A stretch of 64,000 bases of DNA from Brevibacillus aydinogluensis (GCF_031954365.1 NZ_JAUSVZ010000001.1); one strand, 5' to 3'; positions 25,118 to 33,724 are shown, numbered from the stretch's first letter. The notes: generated from the sequence alone by a model not told the origin. Numbers and translations are program-made.

Positions 25118-26293
25118 ATGGAACAAATCGTCATTGTCGCAGCCGGACGCACGCCGATCGGCACGTTCGGCGGCGCGCTGAAAGATGTAAGCGCTCGCAA
25201 ACTGGCGGAAACGGTGATTCGCGGCGTCATTGCCAAATCGTCAGTAGATCCGTCGCTGATTGATGAAGTGATCCTTGGCAACTGCATCCAGCGGACCGAT
25301 GAAGCCAACATTGCACGCGTGGCAGCCCTTGACGCCGGGCTCGGCAACCGAGTGACCGGTTTTACCGTACAGCGCCAGTGCGCCTCCGGCATGCAGGCGA
25401 TCGTCAGCGGTGCCGCACAAATTCTGCTGGGGGACTGTGAGGTGGTAATCGCCGGCGGCGTGGAGAGCATGAGCAATGCGCCGTACGTGCTGAAAAACGC
25501 CCGTTGGGGCAAACGCCTCACGCACGGGGAGATGACCGACGCGATGTGGGAACTTTTGACCGATCCCCATTTTGGCATCCTGATGGGGGAGACGGCGGAA
25601 CGGCTGGCGGAGCGCTACAGCATCAGCCGCGCCGAACAGGATGAAATCGCCCTGCGCAGCCAGCAAAACGCGGTGCGGGCGATCGACAGCGGCCTGTTTC
25701 GTGAGGAAATCATTCCCGTTGCAGTAACGAAGCGGGGAGCGGTGACGATGGTGGAGACAGACGAACATCCCCGCCGGGACGTCACGCTGGAGGGCCTGTC
25801 CAAGCTGAAGCCCAGCTTTCGCGAAAACGGGACCGTGACGGCGGGCAACTCCTCCGGGCTGAACGACGGGGCATCTGCGGTCGTGCTGATGAAGGAGAGC
25901 CGGGCACGGGAGCTGGGCATCGCTCCGCTGGGCAGGATCGTCTCGTATGCCTGGGCCGGGGTGGAGCCTGATCTGATGGGATACGGACCGGTGCCGGCGG
26001 TGAAAAAGGCGTTGGCCAAAGCGGGCCTGACTCTGGCCGACATTGATCTGATCGAGGTAAACGAAGCGTTTGCCGCCCAGTATCTGGCGGTGGAAAAGCT
26101 GCTGGAGCTGCCGCGCGAGATCACGAACGTCAACGGCAGCGGCATCTCACTCGGCCATCCGGTCGGCTCCACGGGCTGCCGCATCGTCGTCACGCTGCTG
26201 CACGAAATGAAGCGCCGCCAGGTCAAGCGCGGGTTGGCCACGCTCTGCGTAGGTGGCGGAATGGGCATGGCGATGGTTGTGGAAAGGGACTGA
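25118..26293 (+). CDS. Acetyl-CoA acetyltransferase (thiolase)
   Basis: 391 residues, standard thiolase length. The nucleophile Cys88 lies in FTVQRQCASGMQA, the conserved His in NGSGISLGHPVGSTG near 348, and the second Cys in TLCVGGGMG near 378. It condenses two acetyl-CoA, or cleaves acetoacetyl- or 3-ketoacyl-CoA. ATG 25118 is preceded by GGGGGAGGA. It lies 1.3 kb before the fatty-acid degradation genes but has its own terminator and is separated from them by the LCP gene, so shared control is not shown. The direction of the reaction is unknown. Confidence 0.9.
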   Translation: MEQIVIVAAGRTPIGTFGGALKDVSARKLAETVIRGVIAKSSVDPSLIDEVILGNCIQRTDEANIARVAALDAGLGNRVTGFTVQRQCASGMQAIVSGAAQILLGDCEVVIAGGVESMSNAPYVLKNARWGKRLTHGEMTDAMWELLTDPHFGILMGETAERLAERYSISRAEQDEIALRSQQNAVRAIDSGLFREEIIPVAVTKRGAVTMVETDEHPRRDVTLEGLSKLKPSFRENGTVTAGNSSGLNDGASAVVLMKESRARELGIAPLGRIVSYAWAGVEPDLMGYGPVPAVKKALAKAGLTLADIDLIEVNEAFAAQYLAVEKLLELPREITNVNGSGISLGHPVGSTGCRIVVTLLHEMKRRQVKRGLATLCVGGGMGMAMVVERD

Positions 26294-26342
26294 AGCGCCA
26301 ACGCTCAGGTTTAAACAAGATCTCCCCGGTCAACAATGGAAG

Positions 26343-26386
26343 CAGGACCCCATCAATCTCTTAGCACAGATGGGGTCCTGTTTGTC
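26343..26386 (+). terminator. Terminator after the thiolase gene
   Basis: A perfect 12-bp stem CAGGACCCCATC / GATGGGGTCCTG with a 14-nt loop and TTTGTC tail, ending just before the ribosome site of the LCP gene. Confidence 0.82.
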
Positions 26387-26403
26387 AAAGGGAGGTCTCG
26401 TTC

Positions 26404-27387
26404 ATGCATATGTTTTGGCGCAGATACGGAAAGAGAATCGCCCGGTACGGAGCAGTCGTTGTGGCGATCGGCGTATTGGCGGCGGTCTCCTTTGCCGCCT
26501 TCCAGTTCAAACGGATGACGCGGGAATGGTACGCCCCGCTCGAGGCGGGAACGGAAGCGTCTTTGCAAGCGAAGGGGGACCAGCTGCCCGGTGCGCTGTT
26601 GGCCCAAGCCAAAACGCTGAAGCCGTTTCTTCTGCTCGTCATTGGGACAGACAGCCGGGACGGGGAGCAGGCCCGCTCAGACACGATGATGCTGGCGGCT
26701 GTGCATCCCTCCAAGCAGCAGGTGCATCTCGTCTCCATCCCCCGGGACAGCTACATGGAACTTCCCGGAAAAGGCTACGACAAGTTGAACCACGCCATGG
26801 CCTACGGCGGCCCCAAGCTGGTCAAACAGTCGCTGGAGCGCTTTTTCAACCTCAAGATCGACCGCTACGTGACGATCGACTTCGAAGGCTTCCGGCAGGT
26901 GGTGGACACGTTGGGCGGGGTGCAGATCGAGGTGAAAAAACGGATGAAGTACACTGATCCGAGCGACGACACCTACATTGACCTGAAGCCGGGACTGCAG
27001 ACACTGAACGGTCAACAGGCGCTCGACTACGTCCGCTACCGCAAAAGTGACATCGGGCGGGAAGACAGCGACTACCAACGCATCGCCCGGCAGCAGGAAA
27101 TCGTCCAGGCCCTGATTGACAAGGGCACGTCGGCGCAGGCGCTGGTCAAGGCGTTTTCGCTGATGGACATTCTCGGCAGCCATATCAAAACCGATCTGAC
27201 CGACCGGGAGATCGCCTCCCTCCTGCTGGCCTACGGCGACACCGAGCCGAATGCGCTGACGACGGACACGCTTACGGGAGCGGACGAGCGGATCTGGCAC
27301 AACGGCGTCCTCGGCTGGTATCATCTGGTGCCAAAAGAGGAGCGGTCCCGCGTTCGCCAACTGCTGATGGAGGCGCTGATCCCGTGA
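26404..27387 (+). CDS. LytR-CpsA-Psr (LCP) family protein
   Basis: 327 residues. Short cytoplasmic N-terminus, one membrane helix at about 15-35, then the extracytoplasmic LCP domain: LLVIGTDSRDGEQARSDTMM near 77 (conserved Asp and Arg), LVSIPRDSYMELPG near 110, KLNHAMAYGG near 129 and LDYVRYRKSDIGREDSD near 205 with the Arg residues that bind the polyprenyl phosphate. LCP enzymes attach teichoic acid or other anionic polymers to peptidoglycan. GGGAGG precedes the ATG. This could be the enzyme that attaches the CsaB-modified polymer (inference). Confidence 0.9.
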   Translation: MHMFWRRYGKRIARYGAVVVAIGVLAAVSFAAFQFKRMTREWYAPLEAGTEASLQAKGDQLPGALLAQAKTLKPFLLLVIGTDSRDGEQARSDTMMLAAVHPSKQQVHLVSIPRDSYMELPGKGYDKLNHAMAYGGPKLVKQSLERFFNLKIDRYVTIDFEGFRQVVDTLGGVQIEVKKRMKYTDPSDDTYIDLKPGLQTLNGQQALDYVRYRKSDIGREDSDYQRIARQQEIVQALIDKGTSAQALVKAFSLMDILGSHIKTDLTDREIASLLLAYGDTEPNALTTDTLTGADERIWHNGVLGWYHLVPKEERSRVRQLLMEALIP

Positions 27388-27391
27388 ACAC

Positions 27392-27446
27392 GGGCACTGG
27401 TTTCCTGCCCGGCATTGATCGGAGCAGGAAAGCGCCCGCCCTTTTT
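27392..27446 (+). terminator. Terminator after the LCP gene
   Basis: TTTCCTGC and GCAGGAAA form the main stem, with outer GGGC/GCCC pairing across small internal loops, followed by GCCCTTTTTT. Confidence 0.6.
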
Positions 27447-27478
27447 TGCAAAAATCACATCCAATTCGATTTTTTTCG

Positions 27479-27508
27479 TTGGAAAATTACCTATCTTTCG
27501 ACTAGAAT
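27479..27508 (+). promoter_or_regulatory. Probable promoter of lcfA
   Basis: TTGGAA, 18-bp spacer, TAGAAT, 75 bp before the start codon. No complete FadR operator is seen here, only a TGAATG half-site downstream. Confidence 0.5.
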
Positions 27509-27583
27509 GGAAGCAGGAAGAGGTTATGAATGTGGATCGTACGGGAGAGGTAAGGCCAATAAGGGACTGGAGGGAATTTGCCC

Positions 27584-29284
27584 ATGTCAAACGCCAAGCC
27601 TTGGATTGCCAATTACCCGCCCGAGACCGCACCGTCATTGGAATACCCCCGTGTTCCGCTGACTCACTTTCTGGAACAGTCGGCCGCGGAGTTTCCCGAT
27701 CGTCCTGCGCTGTACTTCATGGGCAGGCGGATCACCTACCGGGAGCTCCTGGCGATGTCGTATCAGTTCGCCAACGCGCTGATCAAGCGCGGCGTGAAAA
27801 AAGGGGACCGTGTCGCCGTCATGCTGCCCAACACGCCTCAGGCAGTCATTTGCTACTACGGCACTCTGATGGCCGGCGGGACGGTGGTCATGACGAACCC
27901 GCTTTACACGGAACGGGAACTGATTCACCAGTTGAACGACTCGGGAGCCGAGACGATTATCACATTGGACCTGCTGTACAGCCGCGTCGCGGCCGTGAAG
28001 GCCTCCACCCCACTGAAACGCCTGATCGTTACAAGTGTGGGTGATTTTCTACCCTTCTTCAAAAAGATACTGTATCCGCTGGTGCAGAAGAAACAGGGCG
28101 ACCATCCGCAGATAACCTACGGCGGTGATGTTGAGCCTTTTCTTTCCGTACTGAAAGAAAGCGCTACCAATCCGGTCAGGCCTGAGGTTGACCCGGAAAA
28201 GGACATCGCGCTTCTGCAGTATACCGGCGGCACCACCGGCCTGGCCAAGGGAGTCATGCTGACACACCGCAACCTCGTCGCCAACACGCTGCAGTGCCAG
28301 GCAGTCATGTATAAGTTCGTCAGAGGGCGGGAACGAATTCTCGCCGCCCTGCCACTGTTCCACGTCTACGGAATGACCACGGTGATGAACAAGGGCATTT
28401 CCATTGCGGCGGAAATTATTCTCGTCCCCAAATTCAACGCCAAGCAAATCCTCAAACTGATCGACAAGACAAAACCCACCTTGTTTCCCGGCGCACCTAC
28501 GATGTACATCGGACTGATCAATCACCCTGATTTGCCCAAATACGATTTGTCCTCCATTACCGCCTGTGTCAGCGGTTCCGCACCGCTGCCCGTGGAGGTG
28601 CAGCGCAGATTTGAAGAGCTGACCGGCGGCAGGCTGGTGGAAGGGTACGGCCTGACGGAAGCGTCCCCCGTCACCCACTCCAATCCGATCTGGGGGAAGC
28701 GGGTCAACGGCAGCATCGGCCTGCCCTGGCCGGACACCGACTGCCGCATCGTCGACCCGGCAACCGGGGAAGAACTGCCCCAGGGAGAGATCGGCGAGTT
28801 GGCGGTCAAAGGGCCGCAGGTGATGCTCGGATACTGGAACCGTCCGGAAGACACAGCGGCTGTCCTGCGGGACGGGTGGCTGTTGACCGGAGATATGGGC
28901 TACATGGACGCAGCCGGATACTTTTACATCGTCGACCGCAAGAAGGACATGATAATCGCCGGCGGATACAACATCTACCCGCGTGAGGTGGAAGAAGTGC
29001 TGTTCGAGCATCCCGCCGTCCAGGAAGCAGCCGTCATCGGCGTGCCGGACCCCTACCGGGGCGAGACGGTCAAGGCGTTTATCGTGCTGAAGGAAGGAGC
29101 GCAGGTAAGCGAGGAAGAGCTGGAGAACCACTGCCGCAAGCGCCTGGCTGCCTACAAGATTCCGCGGTTATACGAGTTCCGAAAAGAGCTGCCCAAGACG
29201 ATGGTGGGCAAAGTGCTGCGCCGCCAATTGCAGGAGGAAGAAAAGAAACGGAGCGCCGACCAAGACCAGGTCAAGACGAGCTGA
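27584..29284 (+). CDS. lcfA: Long-chain fatty acid-CoA ligase
   Basis: 566 residues, ANL superfamily. The AMP-binding loop YTGGTTGLAKGVMLTHRN lies near residue 214, GYGLTEASPVTHSNP near 357, the LTGDMGYMD / VDRKKDMIIAGGYNIYPREVEE stretch near 437-475 and the C-terminal PKTMVGKVLRRQL with the catalytic Lys. It activates fatty acids to acyl-CoA for beta-oxidation. ATG 27584 was chosen because GGAGGG is 9 bases upstream; a TTG 6 bases earlier is too close. It is followed by fadR, the same order as in B. subtilis, but a terminator and a separate fadR promoter lie between them. Confidence 0.92.
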   Translation: MSNAKPWIANYPPETAPSLEYPRVPLTHFLEQSAAEFPDRPALYFMGRRITYRELLAMSYQFANALIKRGVKKGDRVAVMLPNTPQAVICYYGTLMAGGTVVMTNPLYTERELIHQLNDSGAETIITLDLLYSRVAAVKASTPLKRLIVTSVGDFLPFFKKILYPLVQKKQGDHPQITYGGDVEPFLSVLKESATNPVRPEVDPEKDIALLQYTGGTTGLAKGVMLTHRNLVANTLQCQAVMYKFVRGRERILAALPLFHVYGMTTVMNKGISIAAEIILVPKFNAKQILKLIDKTKPTLFPGAPTMYIGLINHPDLPKYDLSSITACVSGSAPLPVEVQRRFEELTGGRLVEGYGLTEASPVTHSNPIWGKRVNGSIGLPWPDTDCRIVDPATGEELPQGEIGELAVKGPQVMLGYWNRPEDTAAVLRDGWLLTGDMGYMDAAGYFYIVDRKKDMIIAGGYNIYPREVEEVLFEHPAVQEAAVIGVPDPYRGETVKAFIVLKEGAQVSEEELENHCRKRLAAYKIPRLYEFRKELPKTMVGKVLRRQLQEEEKKRSADQDQVKTS

Positions 29285-29360
29285 AGCCCGCCAGAAGCGA
29301 ACGGAAAGACAGGCGGAAACCGCCGCACAATCGCATCGACCGTGAATGCTGTCCCGTAAC

Positions 29361-29390
29361 GCCCTCCTGATCGGGAGCGGCCTTTTTCTT
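29361..29390 (+). terminator. Terminator after lcfA
   Basis: An imperfect stem in GCCCTCC-TGATC-GGGAGCGGC followed by CTTTTTCTT. Confidence 0.55.
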
Positions 29391-29474
29391 GACAGACCGG
29401 GGGACAGGCTATTTCAGCAGAGGACTTCCCGGACAGTCCACTTGCCGCTTGTTTTTGGCCAGGCGGACGAGGGA

Positions 29475-29504
29475 TTGACAGCGGATGGAGCCCTATATTA
29501 CACT
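29475..29504 (+). promoter_or_regulatory. Sigma-A promoter of fadR
   Basis: Perfect TTGACA at 29475-29480, 18-bp spacer, TACACT at 29499-29504. The FadR operator begins 8 bp further on. Confidence 0.7.
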
Positions 29505-29511
29505 GTAAACA

Positions 29512-29529
29512 TGAATGAATAATCATTCA
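29512..29529 (+). promoter_or_regulatory. FadR operator
   Basis: TGAATGAATAATCATTCA, an 18-bp palindrome that matches the known B. subtilis FadR box TGAATGAMTANTCATTCA at every position. It covers the predicted transcription start, so FadR would repress its own gene until long-chain acyl-CoA binds. Confidence 0.88.
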
Positions 29530-29564
29530 TTTTGCATTGATTCGAAGCAAACGTGGAGGTACGT

Positions 29565-30152
29565 ATGGCGAAAAAAACGGGGGAAAAATATCAAGCCATT
29601 ATTGATGCGGCTGTTCGCGTCATCGCTCGTCATGGCTATCACAGCGCTCAGGTTTCCAAAATTGCGAAAGAAGCGAAGGTAGCGGACGGCACCATCTACC
29701 TCTACTTTGAGAACAAGGATGACATTCTCATTTCCCTGTTCAACGAAAAGATGGGGGCCTTTATCGAAACCTGCCGGGAACGAATCGCTGAAGCAGAGTC
29801 GGTCGAGCAAAAACTGTACGTCCTGGTTCACGCCCATTTAAGCCAGTTGGCCCAAGACCCGGATCTGGCAAAAGTGACGCAGATTGAACTGCGCCAGTCC
29901 AATCCGGAAATCAGTGAGGGCATTGGTGCCGTGATGAAGCAGTACTTTAACCTGATTGACGAAGTGATCCACGAAGGCATGCAGGTAGGCGTGTTCCGCC
30001 CGGACATCGACGTCCGCGTGGCGCGGAAAATGATTTTCGGAACGCTGGATGAAGTGACGACATCCTGGGTCATGAAACAATGCAAGTACGATCTTGTCTC
30101 CCATGTTGACCCCATTCATAACCTCTTCCTGTACGGTATGAAGGGAAAATGA
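29565..30152 (+). CDS. fadR: Fatty-acid degradation repressor FadR, TetR family
   Basis: 195 residues (B. subtilis FadR/YsiA is 194). The N-terminal helix-turn-helix GYHSAQVSKIAKEAKVADGTIYLYF spans about residues 25-50 and is nearly identical to the B. subtilis protein; TQIELRQSNPE and RKMIFGTLDEVTTSWVM mark the acyl-CoA-binding part. It represses fatty-acid degradation genes until long-chain acyl-CoA releases it. ATG 29565 follows GGAGG; a GTG further upstream is possible. Gene order and the operator in front support the name. Confidence 0.93.
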   Translation: MAKKTGEKYQAIIDAAVRVIARHGYHSAQVSKIAKEAKVADGTIYLYFENKDDILISLFNEKMGAFIETCRERIAEAESVEQKLYVLVHAHLSQLAQDPDLAKVTQIELRQSNPEISEGIGAVMKQYFNLIDEVIHEGMQVGVFRPDIDVRVARKMIFGTLDEVTTSWVMKQCKYDLVSHVDPIHNLFLYGMKGK

Positions 30153-30207
30153 CAAAAGAAAACGCTTTTTTTGCAAGATTTCGTTTGTTACAATAAAAAC
30201 GTGAAGA

Positions 30208-30223
30208 CTGAGCGTTCGCTCAG
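30208..30223 (+). promoter_or_regulatory. Perfect palindrome at the fadB start region (unknown operator)
   Basis: CTGAGCGTTCGCTCAG is a 16-bp perfect palindrome located 13 bp after a TACAAT (30189-30194) that would serve as the fadB -10. It shares TGA/TCA ends with the FadR box but differs in the centre and length, so another TetR-type repressor may bind it. Confidence 0.45.
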
Positions 30224-30266
30224 ATGGCGGATGCTTCATGACTTGACGCAAGCAGGGGGGAGAGGG

Positions 30267-31040
30267 ATGTATTCGTATTGGCAAGTGCACAAGGAAGATC
30301 GCGTTGCCGTCGTCACCATCAGCCGTCCGCCGGCCAACGCGCTGAGCCAGGCGGCGCTGACGGAGCTGGCAGCGCTTCTGGACGATCTGGAACGGGACGG
30401 TCAGGTAAAGGCGATCGTCTTGACCGGCGAAGGCCGTTTTTTCATCGCCGGGGCGGATATCAAGGAGTTTACCCAACTGGTGCCCGCAGATGCCCAAGCG
30501 ATGGCGAAAGCCGGACAGCAATTGTTTGACCGTCTGGAAACCTTCCCGAAACCGATCATTGCCGCGATCAACGGGGCGTGCCTGGGCGGCGGTCTGGAAC
30601 TGGCGATGGCCTGCCATATTCGGCTGGCGGCGCCCGAAGCCAAGCTGGGCCTGCCCGAGCTCAACCTGGGCCTCATCCCCGGTTACGGGGGCACGCAGCG
30701 GCTGCCGCGTCTGGTCGGCCGGGGCAAGGCGACGCAGATGATCCTCACCTCCGAAATGATCGACGGCGAAGAGGCGCTGCGCATCGGACTGGTGGAAGCG
30801 GTCCATCCGCTGGACCAGCTCCTGGACGAAGCGAAAAAACTGGCTGCAGCCATTGCCCAAAAAAGCGCTGTCGCCCTGCGGCTGGCACTGCAGTCGGTGC
30901 ATGTCGGGACGGTGCTCGGCAAGGCAGATGGCATGCAGCGCGAAGCGGAACTGTTCGCTGAAGCGTTCGCTTCGGAAGACGTCAAGGAAGGCGTTGCCGC
31001 GTTTTTGGAAAAGCGCAAGCCGCAGTTTGCCGACCGCTAG
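30267..31040 (+). CDS. fadB: Enoyl-CoA hydratase/isomerase
   Basis: 257 residues, crotonase fold. The oxyanion-hole motif RFFIAGADIKEF lies near residue 55, AINGACLGGGLELAMACH near 96, and GLPELNLGLIPGYGGTQRLPRLVG near 128 with the two catalytic Glu positions. It hydrates trans-2-enoyl-CoA in beta-oxidation. ATG 30267 was chosen because it directly precedes the conserved start and has GGGGAGAGGG in front; earlier in-frame starts lie in the leader. It is followed 40 bp later by etfB. Confidence 0.92.
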   Translation: MYSYWQVHKEDRVAVVTISRPPANALSQAALTELAALLDDLERDGQVKAIVLTGEGRFFIAGADIKEFTQLVPADAQAMAKAGQQLFDRLETFPKPIIAAINGACLGGGLELAMACHIRLAAPEAKLGLPELNLGLIPGYGGTQRLPRLVGRGKATQMILTSEMIDGEEALRIGLVEAVHPLDQLLDEAKKLAAAIAQKSAVALRLALQSVHVGTVLGKADGMQREAELFAEAFASEDVKEGVAAFLEKRKPQFADR

Positions 31041-31080
31041 CTTCTATTGGAATTGCGCCACCTAGTAAGGAGGGAATCCC

Positions 31081-31848
31081 ATGAACATTTTGGTTGTCAT
31101 GAAGCAAACCTTTGACACGGAAGAAAAAATCGTCATCGAGGATGGAAAAATCCTGGATGACGGCGCGAAAACCATCATTAACCCGTACGACGAGTACGCC
31201 CTGGAAGAGGCGATCAAACTGAAGGAAGAGCACGGCGGCGAGGTGACCGTCGTCTCCATCGGTACGGACAGCGTGGAACAAGAGCTTAGAACGGCACTGG
31301 CGATGGGAGCGGACAAGGCAATTCTGGTTGACGACGAAAGCCTGTTCGGCGACGAGTACACGACTGCCAAAGTGCTGGCTGCCGTCGCCCGCAAAGTGGG
31401 GTACGACATCATCCTCGCCGGACAGATGGCCGTTGACACCGGCGCTGGACAAGGCGGTCCCCGTCTGGCTGAAGAGCTGGGCATCAACCACGTTTCCACG
31501 GCTGTCAAACTGGAGATCAACGGCACCCAGGTGCGGGTGGAACGCGACGTCGAAGGGGACCTGGAAGTGGTGGAAACCAGCCTGCCGGTGCTGATCACCG
31601 CCCAGCAGGGGCTGAACGAACCGCGTTACCCGTCCCTCCCGGGGATCATGAAAGCCAAGAAAAAACCGTTGGATCGCCTCTCTGCGGACGATCTTGGCCT
31701 GTCCGCCCAGGACGTCCAGGCGAAGACCGTCATCGTCGACCAGACCCTGCCTCCGAAAAAGCAGGCGGGCCGCATTCTCTCCGGCGAATTGGCGGCACAG
31801 GTGTCCGAATTGGTCCAATTGTTGCGTAACGAAGCAAAAGTGATCTAA
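31081..31848 (+). CDS. etfB: Electron transfer flavoprotein, beta subunit
   Basis: 255 residues. It begins MNILVVMKQTFDTEEK; NPYDEYALEEAIKLKE lies near 38, GADKAILVDDE near 79, AGQMAVDTGAGQGGPRLAEELG near 115 and the typical VEGDLEVVETSLPVLITAQQGLNEPRYPSL (in two blocks) near 155-185. With EtfA it takes electrons from acyl-CoA dehydrogenase and passes them towards the quinone pool. AAGGAGGGAATCCC precedes the ATG. It is cotranscribed with etfA, 20 bp downstream. Confidence 0.95.
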   Translation: MNILVVMKQTFDTEEKIVIEDGKILDDGAKTIINPYDEYALEEAIKLKEEHGGEVTVVSIGTDSVEQELRTALAMGADKAILVDDESLFGDEYTTAKVLAAVARKVGYDIILAGQMAVDTGAGQGGPRLAEELGINHVSTAVKLEINGTQVRVERDVEGDLEVVETSLPVLITAQQGLNEPRYPSLPGIMKAKKKPLDRLSADDLGLSAQDVQAKTVIVDQTLPPKKQAGRILSGELAAQVSELVQLLRNEAKVI

Positions 31849-31868
31849 GCGAGAGGGAGAGGATCCAG

Positions 31869-32828
31869 ATGAAAAAGGTACTGGTATTGGCAGAAACGCG
31901 TGACGGTCAACTGCGCAACGTGTCCCTGGAAGCACTGGCCGCCGCGCAGGTGTTGGCAGAAGGCGGCGAAGTGGTGGCTGCCCTGTTCGGACCGGACAGC
32001 GGCGCGCATGCGGCGACACTGGGACATCACGGCGCCGGTACGGTCTACGTGGCGGATCACGCCGCGCTGGCCCAGTATACGCCGGACGCGTACGTCCAAG
32101 CGCTGAAACAGTTGATTGACCATGTCTCTCCTGACGCGGTGGTGCTGGGGCACACGGCGATCGGCCGTGACGTGGCGCCGCGTGTTGCCGCCCGTCTCGG
32201 GTACGGTCTGATCTCTGACGTGACGGCTCTGGAGCCCGGTCCGGTCTTTACGCGGCCGATCTATGCGGGCAAGGCTTTCCAAAAACGGAAGTTCAGCGAC
32301 GGCATGATCATGATTACGATTCGGCCCAACAACATCCCGGCGGCTGCGGCCGACACCGGGAAAACGGCGACGGTGGTGCCGTTTGACGTGGAGATCAAGG
32401 ATCTGCGCTCCATCGTCAAGGAAGTGGTTCGCAAAACGAGCGGAAAGGTGGATCTCTCCGAGGCCAAGATCATCGTCTCCGGCGGTCGCGGCGTGAAAAG
32501 CGCGGACGGCTTCAAACCGCTCTACGAACTGGCTGAGGTGCTTGGCGCCGCAGTAGGCGCGTCCCGCGGCGCGTGCGATGCCGATTACTGCGACTACTCC
32601 ATGCAGATCGGCCAGACGGGGAAAGTGGTTACACCCGACCTGTATATCGCGTGCGGCATCTCTGGAGCAATCCAGCATCTGGCAGGTATGTCCAACTCCA
32701 AAGTGATCGTCGCCATCAACAAGGACCCGGAAGCCCCCATTTTCCAGGTGGCGGACTACGGCATCGTCGGCGATCTGTTTGAGGTGGTTCCCCTGCTCAC
32801 GGCTGAATTCAAAAAAGTGCTCGTATAA
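31869..32828 (+). CDS. etfA: Electron transfer flavoprotein, alpha subunit
   Basis: 319 residues. The C-terminal FAD domain has SGGRGVKSADGFKPLYELAE near 202, GASRGACDADYCDYSMQIGQ near 227, and GISGAIQHLAGMSNSKVIVA near 262. The CDADYCDY variant matches the Bacillus protein closely. It binds FAD and forms the heterodimer with EtfB. GAGAGGGAGAGG lies in front. A strong terminator 16 bp after the stop ends the fadB-etfB-etfA transcript. Confidence 0.95.
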   Translation: MKKVLVLAETRDGQLRNVSLEALAAAQVLAEGGEVVAALFGPDSGAHAATLGHHGAGTVYVADHAALAQYTPDAYVQALKQLIDHVSPDAVVLGHTAIGRDVAPRVAARLGYGLISDVTALEPGPVFTRPIYAGKAFQKRKFSDGMIMITIRPNNIPAAAADTGKTATVVPFDVEIKDLRSIVKEVVRKTSGKVDLSEAKIIVSGGRGVKSADGFKPLYELAEVLGAAVGASRGACDADYCDYSMQIGQTGKVVTPDLYIACGISGAIQHLAGMSNSKVIVAINKDPEAPIFQVADYGIVGDLFEVVPLLTAEFKKVLV

Positions 32829-32844
32829 GCGAGCGGTACGGAAC

Positions 32845-32870
32845 GGCGCCCTGGACGGGGCGCCTTTTTT
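32845..32870 (+). terminator. Terminator of the fadB-etfBA operon
   Basis: A GC-rich 7-bp stem GGCGCCC / GGGCGCC with loop TGGACG and TTTTTT. Confidence 0.88.
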
Positions 32871-33001
32871 GTACGGGAAGTCATGCGGCGGGCATCAGTC
32901 ATCATGAAGCGCTCTCTGTCTGCGGTCGTTTTTTTGTCCGCCCCCGCTGTCGTATGCTTCTCCTGTCCGCTATAATAAATAGGAAAGGGAGAGTGGTCGG
33001 A

Positions 33002-33202
33002 ATGAGTGAGGAACTGCTGCATCAGTTGATCCACATGGTGGCGGAAAACAACCGCATCGTCAAGGAATCGGTCGAGGAGCTCCGCGAGTTCAAACGTGAA
33101 ATGTACGCGTTTCGCGACGACATGTACGCGTTTCGCGACGAAACCAACCGCCGCTTTGACCGCCTGGAACGGCATTATCAACTGCTGAAATCCGTTTTTT
33201 GA
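33002..33202 (+). CDS. Small coiled-coil protein of unknown function with a duplicated heptad
   Basis: 66 residues, almost entirely a charged helix: MSEELLHQLIHMVAENNRIVKE, then EELREFKREMYAFRDDMYAFRDETNRRFDRLERHY. The heptad MYAFRDD is directly repeated as MYAFRDE, encoded by a 21-bp tandem repeat. GGGAGA precedes the ATG and a TATAAT sits at 32971. No family is recognised, although short helical proteins of this type occur beside phage and chromosome genes. The 200 bp that follow hold only the trxA promoter. Confidence 0.62.
   Translation: MSEELLHQLIHMVAENNRIVKESVEELREFKREMYAFRDDMYAFRDETNRRFDRLERHYQLLKSVF
33101..33142 (+). repeat. Two tandem 21-bp units inside the coiled-coil gene
   Basis: Units 33101-33121 and 33122-33142 differ only in the last base. 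21 bp equals one heptad, so copy-number change keeps frame and coiled-coil register. Confidence 0.9.
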
Positions 33203-33324
33203 CCTGCTGCACCGCAAAGTGTGCGACCACGAGCGGGAAATCACCGCCTGAAGCACTTGGGACAATAGAGAGCGGCGATTTCGGACAGACTAACGGGGAA
33301 AGCGCGGCAAAGTGTCGTCCGTTG

Positions 33325-33353
33325 TAGTCATTTCCGGTGGAGAATGATATACT
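33325..33353 (+). promoter_or_regulatory. trxA promoter with extended -10
   Basis: TGATATACT (TGn plus TATACT at 33348-33353) with a weak TAGTCA 17 bp upstream. Confidence 0.6.
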
Positions 33354-33406
33354 GTAGGGCGTATGGAACCTTTTGGCGTACCGTATAGAAAGGAGGTAAC
33401 GATACC

Positions 33407-33724
33407 ATGGCAATTGTGAATGCAACCGACCAGACCTTTTCCCAGGAAGTGGAGCAAGGCGGCACTGTCCTGGTTGATTTCTGGGCTCCGTGGTGCGGTC
33501 CCTGCAAAATGATCGCGCCGGTACTCGAGCAGATCGACAGTGAAGTAGGGACCAAACTGAAAATCGTAAAGGTAAACGTGGATGAGAATCCGGAATCTGC
33601 CGGCCGTTTCGGCGTAATGTCCATTCCGACCCTGATCGTGTTTAAGGACGGTCAACCGGTTGACAAGGTAATCGGTTTCCAACCGAAGGATGCGCTGATG
33701 GGCACGTTGAACAAACACCTGTAA
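33407..33724 (+). CDS. trxA: Thioredoxin
   Basis: 105 residues, the full family length. Active site WCGPC near residue 29 within DFWAPWCGPCKM, cis-proline loop in MSIPTLIVFKDG near 74. A perfect AAAGGAGGT lies upstream of the ATG. This is the general cytosolic disulfide reductase. It stands between the etf operon and uvrC, the same neighbourhood as in B. subtilis, with its own promoter and terminator. Confidence 0.97.
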   Translation: MAIVNATDQTFSQEVEQGGTVLVDFWAPWCGPCKMIAPVLEQIDSEVGTKLKIVKVNVDENPESAGRFGVMSIPTLIVFKDGQPVDKVIGFQPKDALMGTLNKHL

